From contig CACZSH010000063.1 of NCBI GenBank assembly GCA_902783785.1, positions 1 to 34,669 of the forward strand: a stretch of DNA of 34,669 bases. Reading direction: 5' to 3'. Position 1 is the stretch's first letter, and every line of letters starts with the position of its first letter. This document shows, piece after piece, positions 1 through 6,976 of this stretch. Origin of the DNA: an uncultured bacterium. Its GTDB lineage: Bacteria > Cyanobacteriota > Vampirovibrionia > Gastranaerophilales > Gastranaerophilaceae. Position numbers and translations under genes: made by a program. The notes beneath the pieces were generated by a model. That model saw only the letters and a program-made list of their open reading frames with translations, did no database searches and was not told where the DNA came from.

Positions 1-4
1 CCAT
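1..4 (-). CDS. Start codon of a gene running off the left edge (partial)
   Basis: On the - strand an ATG lies at positions 4-2, preceded eight bases upstream by AAAGG, a plausible ribosome binding site. Only the start codon is visible, so nothing can be said about the product. The main support is context. The 50 bases further upstream match the leader of the 579-aa coiled-coil gene at 8716, where the same element sits at a similar distance from a start codon. The missing gene may be a relative of that gene or a member of the same regulon. Confidence 0.4.
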
Positions 5-19
5 TTTCGATACCTTTTT

Positions 20-71
20 ATTTCCCTAACAGTTTTTATATCGGCTGAAACCATGGAAAACTTTAACTTTC
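20..71 (-). promoter_or_regulatory. Conserved 5' leader element, copy B
   Basis: Read on the - strand, this stretch carries AGTTAAAGTTTT, then GCCGA, an A-rich spacer and TGTTAGGGAAAT. It ends 15 bases before the presumed start codon at position 4. The same blocks in the same order and spacing occur at 8734-8784, in front of another - strand gene. A possible -10 (TATCAT, 116-121 on the - strand) would start transcription near 108, so the element would lie inside an untranslated leader of about 100 bases. It matches no riboswitch class I recognise. Confidence 0.5.
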
Positions 72-116
72 AGCTTTGTTTTGTTAAGTTTTGTTACATA
101 TGCTAAAATTCTTTTA

Positions 117-125
117 TGATATAAT
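117..125 (+). promoter_or_regulatory. Extended -10 promoter of the YhcH-like gene
   Basis: TGATATAAT is a perfect TGn plus TATAAT extended -10. The predicted transcript start near 132 leaves a leader of about 25 bases with an AGGATAGG ribosome binding site before the ATG at 157. No good -35 is visible at the normal distance, which is usual for extended -10 promoters. Confidence 0.6.
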
Positions 126-156
126 TTTTTAGAACCAATTAAAGGATAGGTGAATT

Positions 157-600
157 ATGATTTTTGACAATATTAAAAATATAGATACATATAAATTTTT
201 AGATGAAAAAATTCAAAAAGGATTTGATTTTATTTTAAATAATGATTTAAAGAATATTGAAAACGGTAAATATAACATAGAAAATTCAAATATTTATGCA
301 AATATTGAAGAATATGAAACAAAAGAAGAAGGACTTTTTGAAGCTCATAAAAAATATATTGATATTCAATATATTATAAGTGGTCATGAAAAAATTGAAA
401 TTAGTGATATTAAAAACTTAGAGAAACATACAGAATATAATGAAGAAAAAGACATTACCTTTTTTAATGGCCAAGGTGGTTGTTTAACAATGAAAGAAGG
501 TTATTTTGCAATATTTTACCCTCAAGATGGACATAAACCTTGTATTACAGATGAACAAAAATCACATATAAAAAAAATTGTAGTAAAAATTTTGATTTAG
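157..600 (+). CDS. YhcH/YjgK/YiaL (DUF386) family sugar protein, NanQ/EbgC-like
   Basis: This 147-aa protein is full length for the DUF386 cupin-like family. Known members act on free sugars: E. coli NanQ (YhcH) is an N-acetylneuraminate anomerase, and EbgC is the small subunit of the Ebg beta-galactosidase. The family core is visible as the block from EAHKKYIDIQYIISG (about 63-77) to the C-terminal IFYPQDGHKP (about 119-128). Its His and Glu residues form the metal or sugar pocket in relatives. There is no signal peptide, so it is cytoplasmic. It starts after a good AGGATAGG site and is followed nine bases later by a secreted 5'-nucleotidase, probably co-transcribed. The family call is firm. 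The substrate is not known, and no sialic acid genes are nearby. Confidence 0.85.
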   Translation: MIFDNIKNIDTYKFLDEKIQKGFDFILNNDLKNIENGKYNIENSNIYANIEEYETKEEGLFEAHKKYIDIQYIISGHEKIEISDIKNLEKHTEYNEEKDITFFNGQGGCLTMKEGYFAIFYPQDGHKPCITDEQKSHIKKIVVKILI

Positions 601-608
601 GAATACTT

Positions 609-2009
609 ATGAAAAAACTGACTCTTATTTTATTAATTTTATTTTTTGCGTTACCTGTTTTTGCAACAGATATAAAAATTTTACATACAAGTGATGTACA
701 TGGACGTCTTGAACCAATTGATTATAAAAATATGCAAAATGTTGGTGGAGCTGCAAGACAATCTTATTATTACAAACAAATAAGAAAAGAAAATAAAAAT
801 ACACTTATTTTAGATTCAGGTGATATATTTCAAGGTTCTATATATTACCAAATGTTTAAAGGTAAATTAACTTCTGATATTTTAAGAATTTTAAAATATG
901 ATGCAATAGCTTTGGGAAATCATGAATTTGACAGAGGGGTAAAAGAATTAAAAATTTTAATAAAAAAATCTAAAACACAATTTTTATCAGCCAATATAGA
1001 ATTTTCGGATAAAGAACTTCAAAAACTTGTTAAACCATATATCATAAAAAATTTTGAAGGTAGAAAAATCTTAATTATTGGAGTAACTACACCAAAATTG
1101 AAAAACTTATCAAATTCTGATGAGGTTACTGTTTATGAACCGGTTAGTATAATAAGAAAAATTATATCAGAAAATAATACCGTTGATTCAATAATTATAC
1201 TATCTCATTGTGGATACGAAATTGATAAACAAATAGCAATGGAAAATCCATCAATAAACATTATTCTTGGAGGTCATAATCATCTTTTGTTCGGAAAACC
1301 AATTTCTACAAATGGTGTTGATATAATAACATCAGGTGAATTTGGTGTATACGTGAGTAATATAGATTACAGAGTAAATAGTAAATTTGATGAAAAAAGT
1401 AAAATGGTTAATTTTTCAAATCCTATAATGGATGATAAAATTTTGTCAGATAAATTAGTTGAAAAATTTTTAAAAAAAGCAGATAAAAAAATCGAAAAAT
1501 TAAAAAAAACAACTTTAAGTAGAACAGATATTGTATTGGTTGGCAATCAAAATGAAATAGAAAAATACCAAACAAACCTTGGTACACTAGTTTTAAAATC
1601 AATGGTTTATGAAAATCCTTACGATGTTGTAATGGTAAATTCTGGTTCTATCAGAATAAATAGAAATTTAAAAGGAAATATTACACTTGTAGATGCATTT
1701 GAAATACTACCATTTGACAATAAAGTTATTACAGGAAAAATACAAGGTAAATACTTAAAAGAAATTTTAAAAAACGGAAAAATAAATGGAAGAAGATACT
1801 TGCAAGTTTATTCTAAAATAGACAAAATAGTAGATGAAAAATACTATACTGTAATAACTAATGATTATATAGCAAAAGGAAAAGATGGATACGAAGCATT
1901 TTTGAATATAAAAGATGTAAAGCCACTGTATGAAAGTCAAAAAGAGACATTTATAGAATTTTTGAAAAAAAATCCGGAAATAACAGAGAAAACTTTCATT
2001 ATGCCATAA
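609..2009 (+). CDS. Secreted 5'-nucleotidase / UshA-like metallophosphatase
   Basis: This enzyme hydrolyses nucleotides or related phosphate esters outside the cytoplasm. Residues 1-19 form a Sec signal peptide ending PVFA, with cleavage before TD. The N-terminal calcineurin-like domain shows the full metal-binding set: D29 and H31 in HTSDVHG, D72 in SGDIF, N104-H105 in GNHEFD, H200 in SHCGYE, and H223/H225 in GGHNHL. The C-terminal 5'-nucleotidase domain follows, with NSGSIRIN and the FEILPFDN substrate-loop block. At 466 aa it is shorter than E. coli UshA (about 550) but keeps both domains. The gene begins eight bases after the upstream stop with GGAATACTT as ribosome binding site, so the pair is likely an operon. 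The exact nucleotide specificity cannot be read from the sequence. No terminator is evident before the tRNA locus. Confidence 0.88.
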   Translation: MKKLTLILLILFFALPVFATDIKILHTSDVHGRLEPIDYKNMQNVGGAARQSYYYKQIRKENKNTLILDSGDIFQGSIYYQMFKGKLTSDILRILKYDAIALGNHEFDRGVKELKILIKKSKTQFLSANIEFSDKELQKLVKPYIIKNFEGRKILIIGVTTPKLKNLSNSDEVTVYEPVSIIRKIISENNTVDSIIILSHCGYEIDKQIAMENPSINIILGGHNHLLFGKPISTNGVDIITSGEFGVYVSNIDYRVNSKFDEKSKMVNFSNPIMDDKILSDKLVEKFLKKADKKIEKLKKTTLSRTDIVLVGNQNEIEKYQTNLGTLVLKSMVYENPYDVVMVNSGSIRINRNLKGNITLVDAFEILPFDNKVITGKIQGKYLKEILKNGKINGRRYLQVYSKIDKIVDEKYYTVITNDYIAKGKDGYEAFLNIKDVKPLYESQKETFIEFLKKNPEITEKTFIMP

Positions 2010-2069
2010 GTTTATAGGTTTCTTTACACAAATGCTCTGCCACAGAGTTAAGGTGTACAATATATTTGT

Positions 2070-2085
2070 GCCGATATAGCTCAGG
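2070..2085 (+). pseudogene. Orphan 5' fragment of a tRNA gene (16 bases)
   Basis: These bases are identical to the first 16 bases of the intact tRNA-Thr at 2142. They cover the 5' acceptor strand and the start of the D arm, and then the match stops. The fragment cannot fold as a tRNA. It sits behind its own copy of the promoter region, so a short transcript could still be made. Confidence 0.6.
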
Positions 2086-2103
2086 CAAAATTAGTTTACA
2101 CAG

Positions 2104-2133
2104 TTGCTCTGCCACAGAGTTAAGGTGTACAAT
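2104..2133 (+). promoter_or_regulatory. Putative tRNA-Thr promoter
   Basis: A TTGCTC -35 (2104-2109), an 18-base spacer and a TACAAT -10 (2128-2133) would start transcription about two bases before the mature tRNA 5' end at 2142. The same elements are present 72 bases upstream in the duplicated copy, with ATGCTC in place of TTGCTC. Confidence 0.45.
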
Positions 2134-2141
2134 ATATTTGT

Positions 2142-2214
<73 letters not shown>

Positions 2215-2235
2215 TTGGGTTTTGATTGGGTTTAT

Positions 2236-2586
2236 ATGGATATTTTTGATAAATTAGCAAATTTAAAATTTAGAAGTAAATTTAAACTTGGGATAAAAGA
2301 AATTGCTTATATAAACGAAAAAGGTATTGATAAAATATGTTCTCATGCCGAAGATTTTATCAGAACAAGGATTGCTCCTGCAGAAATTCCTAATGATGGA
2401 AAGCAAACACCGATGAAAGGACATCCTGTTTTTATTGCTCAACATGCAACTGCGACTTGTTGTAGAGGTTGTATTGAAAAATGGCATAAGATTCCAAAAG
2501 GTATTATATTGACCGGTAATCAGCAAAAATATTTAGTTTCCATAATTATGGAGTGGATTAAACGTCAGTATCAAAATAATGTGTAA
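2236..2586 (+). CDS. DUF4186 family protein
   Basis: The protein is about 116 aa from the ATG at 2236. That start is preferred over an in-frame TTG at 2215, which would abut the tRNA end. It matches the DUF4186 family in length and in the strongly conserved central block IPNDGKQTPMKGHPVFIAQ (about 54-72), followed by HATATCCRGCIEKWH. The paired cysteines and histidines suggest a metal-binding site, but no biochemical role is established that I know of. No signal peptide or membrane segment is seen. There is no convincing Shine-Dalgarno sequence and no separate promoter in the 21 bases after the tRNA, so it is probably cut from a joint tRNA-mRNA transcript. It converges with the glycosyltransferase gene, leaving an 11-base gap. 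Confidence 0.8.
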   Translation: MDIFDKLANLKFRSKFKLGIKEIAYINEKGIDKICSHAEDFIRTRIAPAEIPNDGKQTPMKGHPVFIAQHATATCCRGCIEKWHKIPKGIILTGNQQKYLVSIIMEWIKRQYQNNV

Positions 2587-2597
2587 AATTATTATAC

Positions 2598-4238
2598 TTA
2601 TTTTACAAAAACATATATAATCCAATTTGCCATATTATATATCCCTGTTTTATGTAACATGTCATAACTGTTGTTCAATAGCAGTTCATTAGTTTTATAT
2701 AATTTTAAAAATAATAATGGTTGATTAAAGTAATATTTATCTTGATTTATAATTTTATAAAATGTATCTTTATCATAAGGCATATAGTCTTTTTGTGAGA
2801 TTATTACTAATTTATTTCCTTTTTGCATTTTATTATATATTTTTTCTTTAAAATATTTTTTGAAATTTTCATTATTTTTATTTTTAAATAATTGTCTATA
2901 ATAGTTATGATCATCAATATCAGAAGATTTTAAGCCAAAGTTATCAAAAAATATTTCTATTTCAGAATATTTATCAAAGTTAGAATAATAATATTTATCA
3001 GAAAGGTTAGTTCTGATTTGGTAAATTACAATATCCCCTTTTTTTATGTTTTCATTCATTAGAGCTATTGCAGGAATTTTTTGTCCGGAAATTCGTTGCA
3101 TTTTGAAAGAAGAATTTTTTGCAAATATTAGGTAAGTTAAGTTAATACAAATCAAGCATATAATTAAGAGTTTTGGTGTTAATTTATTTTTAAAGTAATT
3201 AAATCCGTCTGAACATAGCAAAATTAATGCAGGTAGAACATAAAGTGTATATCTTGTAAGTATAGTAAATTTACCCAAAATGCTGCCTAATATTTCAACG
3301 GAAATAAAAATTAGTATAGAAATAAAAATAAGAAGATTAAGTTCTTTTTTCAAACTTTTAAATATAAAAACGAAAAAGATTATTACAGGAACCAGAATAA
3401 AGATAATGGATTTTAAAGATATAGAATTTATAAATTCTAACAAAAATTGAGGACTATTATTATTTATATTTACCAAAACAGGAGAAAACCAATTTTGTAT
3501 TATTCCATATAAAACTTGATTATCGTAGAAAAATGCCGATGGAAAACTTATACCTCTTCTGCTTATTATTTTATATATAAAAATAAACAAGGGTATTAAA
3601 GCTATTTGAGATGTTGCAAATACAAAACAAAACTTTTTTATGGCGTCATAGTATTTGTTATATACAAGGTGTAATAAGAAAATAACAGTTATTATCCATA
3701 AAAATAAAATACCTAAAATATTTGTGTATGAGAGTAAAACCAAGCATAAAAACAAAAGAAAAAAATTTTTATAAGTATGATTTATGTATGATTTTACAAA
3801 ATATAGATAAGATAAAGCCGAAAATAGTATTATTACTACATAAAATCTGACATCTTGTGAATAATATATTGCAAGAGAATTTAATGCAAACAACAAAGAA
3901 CACAAAATCCCTGTAAACTTATCTTTTATTTCTTTACCCAGAAAATATCCGACAAAAACTGTTATACAACCAATTAATACGGAAAAAAGTCTTAAAATTA
4001 TATCTCCGTTACCCAATATTTTTATCCATAGACTTAAAAGTAAGAAGTACAAAGGCATATGCAAATCTGATGTTGCTAAACCATTTATAATGCCGAAAGG
4101 AAATGATTTTATTGCATATGAGTAACTAACTGCTTCATCATATGATAAACCGAGAGGTTTATCGATAAATAAAATTCTAAAAATAAAGGCAATTAATATG
4201 ATAAAAAATAAAAAAACTCCGGTTTTATTTTTATCCAT
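2598..4238 (-). CDS. Membrane glycosyltransferase of the GT39/ArnT-PMT superfamily
   Basis: This 546-aa polytopic protein has about ten or more hydrophobic segments and a soluble C-terminal part after about residue 380. GT-C enzymes of this type move a sugar from a polyprenyl-phosphate donor to a lipid, glycan or protein on the outer face of the inner membrane. The first loop contains GLSYDEA with the acidic pair expected of the catalytic/metal site. It is followed by the family-typical DLHMPLYF, RLFSVLIG and YYSQDVRFY blocks. Its start codon overlaps the end of miaB by eight bases and uses AGGTGA inside miaB for ribosome binding, so the two are translated from one message. The acceptor is unknown. 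No other cell-surface glycan genes are adjacent. Confidence 0.8.
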   Translation of the reverse strand: MDKNKTGVFLFFIILIAFIFRILFIDKPLGLSYDEAVSYSYAIKSFPFGIINGLATSDLHMPLYFLLLSLWIKILGNGDIILRLFSVLIGCITVFVGYFLGKEIKDKFTGILCSLLFALNSLAIYYSQDVRFYVVIILFSALSYLYFVKSYINHTYKNFFLLFLCLVLLSYTNILGILFLWIITVIFLLHLVYNKYYDAIKKFCFVFATSQIALIPLFIFIYKIISRRGISFPSAFFYDNQVLYGIIQNWFSPVLVNINNNSPQFLLEFINSISLKSIIFILVPVIIFFVFIFKSLKKELNLLIFISILIFISVEILGSILGKFTILTRYTLYVLPALILLCSDGFNYFKNKLTPKLLIICLICINLTYLIFAKNSSFKMQRISGQKIPAIALMNENIKKGDIVIYQIRTNLSDKYYYSNFDKYSEIEIFFDNFGLKSSDIDDHNYYRQLFKNKNNENFKKYFKEKIYNKMQKGNKLVIISQKDYMPYDKDTFYKIINQDKYYFNQPLLFLKLYKTNELLLNNSYDMLHKTGIYNMANWIIYVFVK

Positions 4239-5544
4239 TTATCATTTCACCTTGAAGATACCAAGTTTTTGCCCCTGTAATTTTAACAGCTAAAAATTTT
4301 CCGACAAGATTTTTTTCACAAGGTATATGAACAATTTTGTTATTTCTGGTTCTGCCGGTAATCACATTTTTGCCTTTATGATTTTCAAATGATTCAACAA
4401 GAACTTCCAATTCTCTACCTATAAATTTTTGATTAGATTTTAAACAGCATTCTCTGTTAACTTCATTTAATCTTGCAAGTCTGTCAAACTTTTCTTCTTC
4501 ATCTATATACAAATCTGTCCACTTAGCAGCAACGGTACCCTTTCTTGGAGAATAAGCCGCAGTATTTGAATAATCAAGTTCAAACTCTCTCATTGCAGAC
4601 AAAGTTTCTTCAAATTGTTCTTCTGTTTCTCCAGGAAAACCTGCTATAAAATCGCTTGTTATTGTAACATCAGAAACAAGTGTTCTGATTTTCTTACAAA
4701 TTTCTCCATAAGTTTTTCTGTCATATCTTCTGTTCATCTTTTTTAATGTATAATCAGAACCTGATTGCATAGGAATATGGAAATACTCGCAAACTTTATC
4801 ACAAGCATTTACAGTTTCAATAAGTTCATCAGTTATATCTGTCGGATATGAAGTTACAAAACGTATTCTAAACTGACCTTCTAACTCATTTAATTCTCTT
4901 AAAAGAATAGAAAGGTTTATGTCTTCTAAGTCTTTACCATAACTATCAACATTTTGACCTAAAAGAGTAATTTCTTTAAATCCGTCTTTTAAAGCATCTT
5001 TAACTTCTTTAACTATTATATCTTTATCTCTTGAACGTTCACGACCTCTTGTATAAGGAACAATACAATATGTACAAAAATTATTACAGCCTTCAGTAAT
5101 AGGAATCCAGCATCCTGTTGATTTTACACGCTTAATTTTATAATCTTTTTCGCCATATGGAGTTTCCGGTGTTGCACAAATTCTTTCTCCGTTATTTATT
5201 CTTTTTATCAAATCAGGTAATTCATATATGTTATGAGTTCCTATAACTAAATCAACATATGGTGCACGTCTAAAAATTTCTTCTTTATCTTGTTGAGCAA
5301 CACAACCTGAAAAAACAATTTTTATATCAGGTCTTTTTTGTTTCCATTTGCCCCAAACGCCGATTGCACTATAAGCTTTATCTTCGCTTAGTTTTCTTAT
5401 GGAACAAGTATTAATTATTAACAAATCGGCTTCTTTTGCAACTTTGGTTTCTTCATATCCGCAAAAATCAAGCATACCGAGCATTCTTTCGGTATCTGAT
5501 TTATTCATTTGACAGCCCATTGTTTCTACATATACTTTTTTCAT
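4231..5544 (-). CDS. miaB: tRNA-2-methylthio-N6-dimethylallyladenosine synthase MiaB
   Basis: MiaB adds the 2-methylthio group to i6A37 of tRNAs that read UNN codons. The N-terminal UPF0004 domain has its three cluster cysteines (C11 in TMGCQMN, C47 in NTCSIR, C81 in SGCVAQ). The radical SAM domain has C153, C157 and C160 in CNNFCTYC, and a C-terminal TRAM domain follows from about residue 370. The motifs and 437-aa length fit MiaB better than MtaB or RimO, as MiaB keeps the CNNFCTYCIVPYTRGRERSR signature. I start at the ATG at 5544; an in-frame TTG two codons upstream is unlikely. A TATAAT box ends six bases before this ATG and no Shine-Dalgarno is present, so the mRNA may be leaderless. Confidence 0.95.
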   Translation of the reverse strand: MKKVYVETMGCQMNKSDTERMLGMLDFCGYEETKVAKEADLLIINTCSIRKLSEDKAYSAIGVWGKWKQKRPDIKIVFSGCVAQQDKEEIFRRAPYVDLVIGTHNIYELPDLIKRINNGERICATPETPYGEKDYKIKRVKSTGCWIPITEGCNNFCTYCIVPYTRGRERSRDKDIIVKEVKDALKDGFKEITLLGQNVDSYGKDLEDINLSILLRELNELEGQFRIRFVTSYPTDITDELIETVNACDKVCEYFHIPMQSGSDYTLKKMNRRYDRKTYGEICKKIRTLVSDVTITSDFIAGFPGETEEQFEETLSAMREFELDYSNTAAYSPRKGTVAAKWTDLYIDEEEKFDRLARLNEVNRECCLKSNQKFIGRELEVLVESFENHKGKNVITGRTRNNKIVHIPCEKNLVGKFLAVKITGAKTWYLQGEMING

Positions 5545-5550
5545 ATGCAA

Positions 5551-5556
5551 ATTATA
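5551..5556 (-). promoter_or_regulatory. -10 box of miaB, directly upstream of the start codon
   Basis: A perfect TATAAT on the - strand has only six bases between it and the miaB ATG, which puts the predicted transcript start at or within a base of the A of ATG. It lies immediately after the poly-T tract of the upstream gene's terminator (5561-5587), so one transcription unit ends where the next begins. No clear -35 hexamer is visible. Confidence 0.55.
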
Positions 5557-5560
5557 CTAC

Positions 5561-5587
5561 AAAAAAAAATGGGCTTATAGCCCATTT
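5561..5587 (-). terminator. Intrinsic terminator of the 161-aa membrane protein gene
   Basis: On the - strand, AAATGGGCT-ATA-AGCCCATTT forms a nine-pair stem followed by an unbroken run of T residues. It lies about 60 bases after the stop codon of the upstream gene. The intervening sequence is an odd low-complexity run of AACCAAA-like units (5595-5630). Confidence 0.85.
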
Positions 5588-5646
5588 AATTAAAGTTTGG
5601 TTTTTGGTTTTTTGGTTTAGTTTGGTTTTAAAATATTATAAACATA

Positions 5647-6132
5647 TTAAGCTTTTACAAAAATAGCATCTTTTGCTTTTGCTAAAAACTCTTTACCTTT
5701 GGTAACTATTTTTTCACCGGTACCTGAAGCAGTCCATTCAGCGATTTTACCCTTTACTGCATTAACACCTTTTTCAATATGATGTCTGTGTCCGTAACCT
5801 AAAAGAGCACCGCCTACTAAAAGTATTGCAGTTGTTATAAATCTTGCTTTTTTATTACTTTTTTCTGCTTTTTGTTCATCTTGAACAGATTGAGCTGTAA
5901 TTTGTGAAGCATCATTTTTTGCCGGTTTTTTTATAAATATATCTTTTGCAGTTTCAACAACTTTGCCAAAACCTTTTGCAGTATCTTCAACAGTAATATG
6001 AGGCACTTGAGCAACAAGCCCGCCGCCGTCACATGATATTGAAGGTGGTTTTATTTGTGGGGTTAAACCATTTCTATCGCATGCTCCATAAGGAATATGT
6101 GGTGTTGTTGTCCCAACAATAGATTGTACCAT
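5647..6132 (-). CDS. Small single-pass membrane protein of unknown function
   Basis: I do not recognise this 161-aa protein. The N-terminal third is rich in Pro, Gly and Cys (IPYGACDRNG, SISCDGGG) and has no signal peptide. The middle is charged. A single hydrophobic segment, ARFITTAILLVGGALLGYG, lies at about 96-114 and is followed by the basic stretch HRHHIEKG. The tail is amphipathic and Lys/Ala-rich (KGKIAEW, KGKEFLAKAKDA), resembling the surface helices of membrane-associated proteins. The start is supported by GAAAGGTAG eight bases upstream. It is a single-gene unit ending in a strong terminator. It may be a lineage-specific protein of the inner membrane; no function is proposed. Confidence 0.75.
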   Translation of the reverse strand: MVQSIVGTTTPHIPYGACDRNGLTPQIKPPSISCDGGGLVAQVPHITVEDTAKGFGKVVETAKDIFIKKPAKNDASQITAQSVQDEQKAEKSNKKARFITTAILLVGGALLGYGHRHHIEKGVNAVKGKIAEWTASGTGEKIVTKGKEFLAKAKDAIFVKA

Positions 6133-6226
6133 AATATACTACCTTTCAAATACTACACACTTATATTAAAACATGCATTTTAAAATAATTGCCATGTATA
6201 AAAAGATTCATTTAACATGTGTTAAC

Positions 6227-6262
6227 AAAAGAGGATAGATTTAAAATAATCTATCCTCTTTT
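6227..6262 (-). terminator. Intrinsic terminator of the Hsp20-like gene
   Basis: The arms GAGGATAGATT (6231-6241) and AATCTATCCTC (6248-6258) pair perfectly around a six-base loop. On the - strand the stem is followed by TTTTGTT, just eight bases after the stop codon region of the Hsp20-like gene. Confidence 0.85.
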
Positions 6263-6269
6263 GAAATCA

Positions 6270-6836
6270 TTAATTTTCTGAAACATCTTTTAAAGGTATT
6301 GTAATAACATATTTATTACGTTCTCTTTCTTTTTTAATATTTTTCTTATCAAGATTACCGCTTAAATAAAAAGTTTGTGAAAATTCAACAATACTGTCCT
6401 CGTGTTTTTTTGTTTTTTCCACTGAAGCAGAAACAGTAGCCATATTATTATTCAAATCAAATTTTACATTTTTTTCGTTGTTATCAAAAGCTCTTAAATC
6501 AACGATTATTTTGTAGTCATCATCATCTCTTTCCACAACAACCATAGATTTATTTTTATTAAAATGAGGAATACCCATTTCTTTTGACATTCTTCTATCC
6601 ATTTTTTCCATATCTTTAGCTTGACGTTCCATCATTTTATCAAATTTTCTAAATTGATAAACAGGATCTGTTAAGTGCTTTATCGTCATATCAGCTACAA
6701 AATAGAAAGCTAAAAATGAACCAACTAACGTAGCCATAACAATTCCAATATATTTTAAAATATGATTCTTCTTTAAATCATGATTAAGATTATGTTCATG
6801 ACCACATTCACTCGTAAATTTTTCTTCTTCTGTCAT
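6270..6836 (-). CDS. Membrane-anchored Hsp20/alpha-crystallin-like protein
   Basis: This 188-aa protein has a His/Glu-rich cytoplasmic head (residues 1-25), one transmembrane helix (about 28-50, KYIGIVMATLVGSFLAFYF), a Met/Lys-rich linker with MERQAKDMEKMDRRMSKEMG, and a C-terminal beta-sandwich of about 85 residues. The C-terminal part follows the Hsp20 fold pattern. DDYKIIVDLRAF is followed by hydrophobic strands, then the F-x-x-x-F-x-L block (EFSQTFYLSG) with DKKNIKKERE, and YVITIPL near the end, where small heat shock proteins have their IxI/V-like strand. Standard small heat shock proteins are soluble; here the chaperone-like domain is tethered, probably on the periplasmic side. The start is backed by AAAGGAGA. 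The Hsp20-like fold is likely, but chaperone activity is inferred. Confidence 0.68.
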   Translation of the reverse strand: MTEEEKFTSECGHEHNLNHDLKKNHILKYIGIVMATLVGSFLAFYFVADMTIKHLTDPVYQFRKFDKMMERQAKDMEKMDRRMSKEMGIPHFNKNKSMVVVERDDDDYKIIVDLRAFDNNEKNVKFDLNNNMATVSASVEKTKKHEDSIVEFSQTFYLSGNLDKKNIKKERERNKYVITIPLKDVSEN

Positions 6837-6926
6837 ATGCTTTCTCCTTTTTATTTACTCTATTATTAAATAAAATAATAAAACAAAAAGCAAGTATCCA
6901 TATGTATAATAGAAAAAGTAAATGAA

Positions 6927-6954
6927 GGGCGGTTTGTTATTAAACAAACCGCCC
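6927..6954 (-). terminator. Intrinsic terminator after the 579-aa coiled-coil gene
   Basis: Perfect 12-base arms GGGCGGTTTGTT and AACAAACCGCCC surround a four-base loop. This is by far the most GC-rich patch of the neighbourhood. On the - strand it is followed by TTCATTTACTTTTT, an imperfect T tract, 22 bases after the stop codon. It could work in both directions. Confidence 0.75.
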
Positions 6955-6976
6955 TTTGTATTTCTTTAAATCTTAA

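Noticed and set aside
5595-5630. The repeated TTTGG/AACCAAA run as a repeat-based genetic element
   Set aside because: The units are irregular in length and sit in an AT-rich 3' region just before a terminator; simple low complexity explains them.
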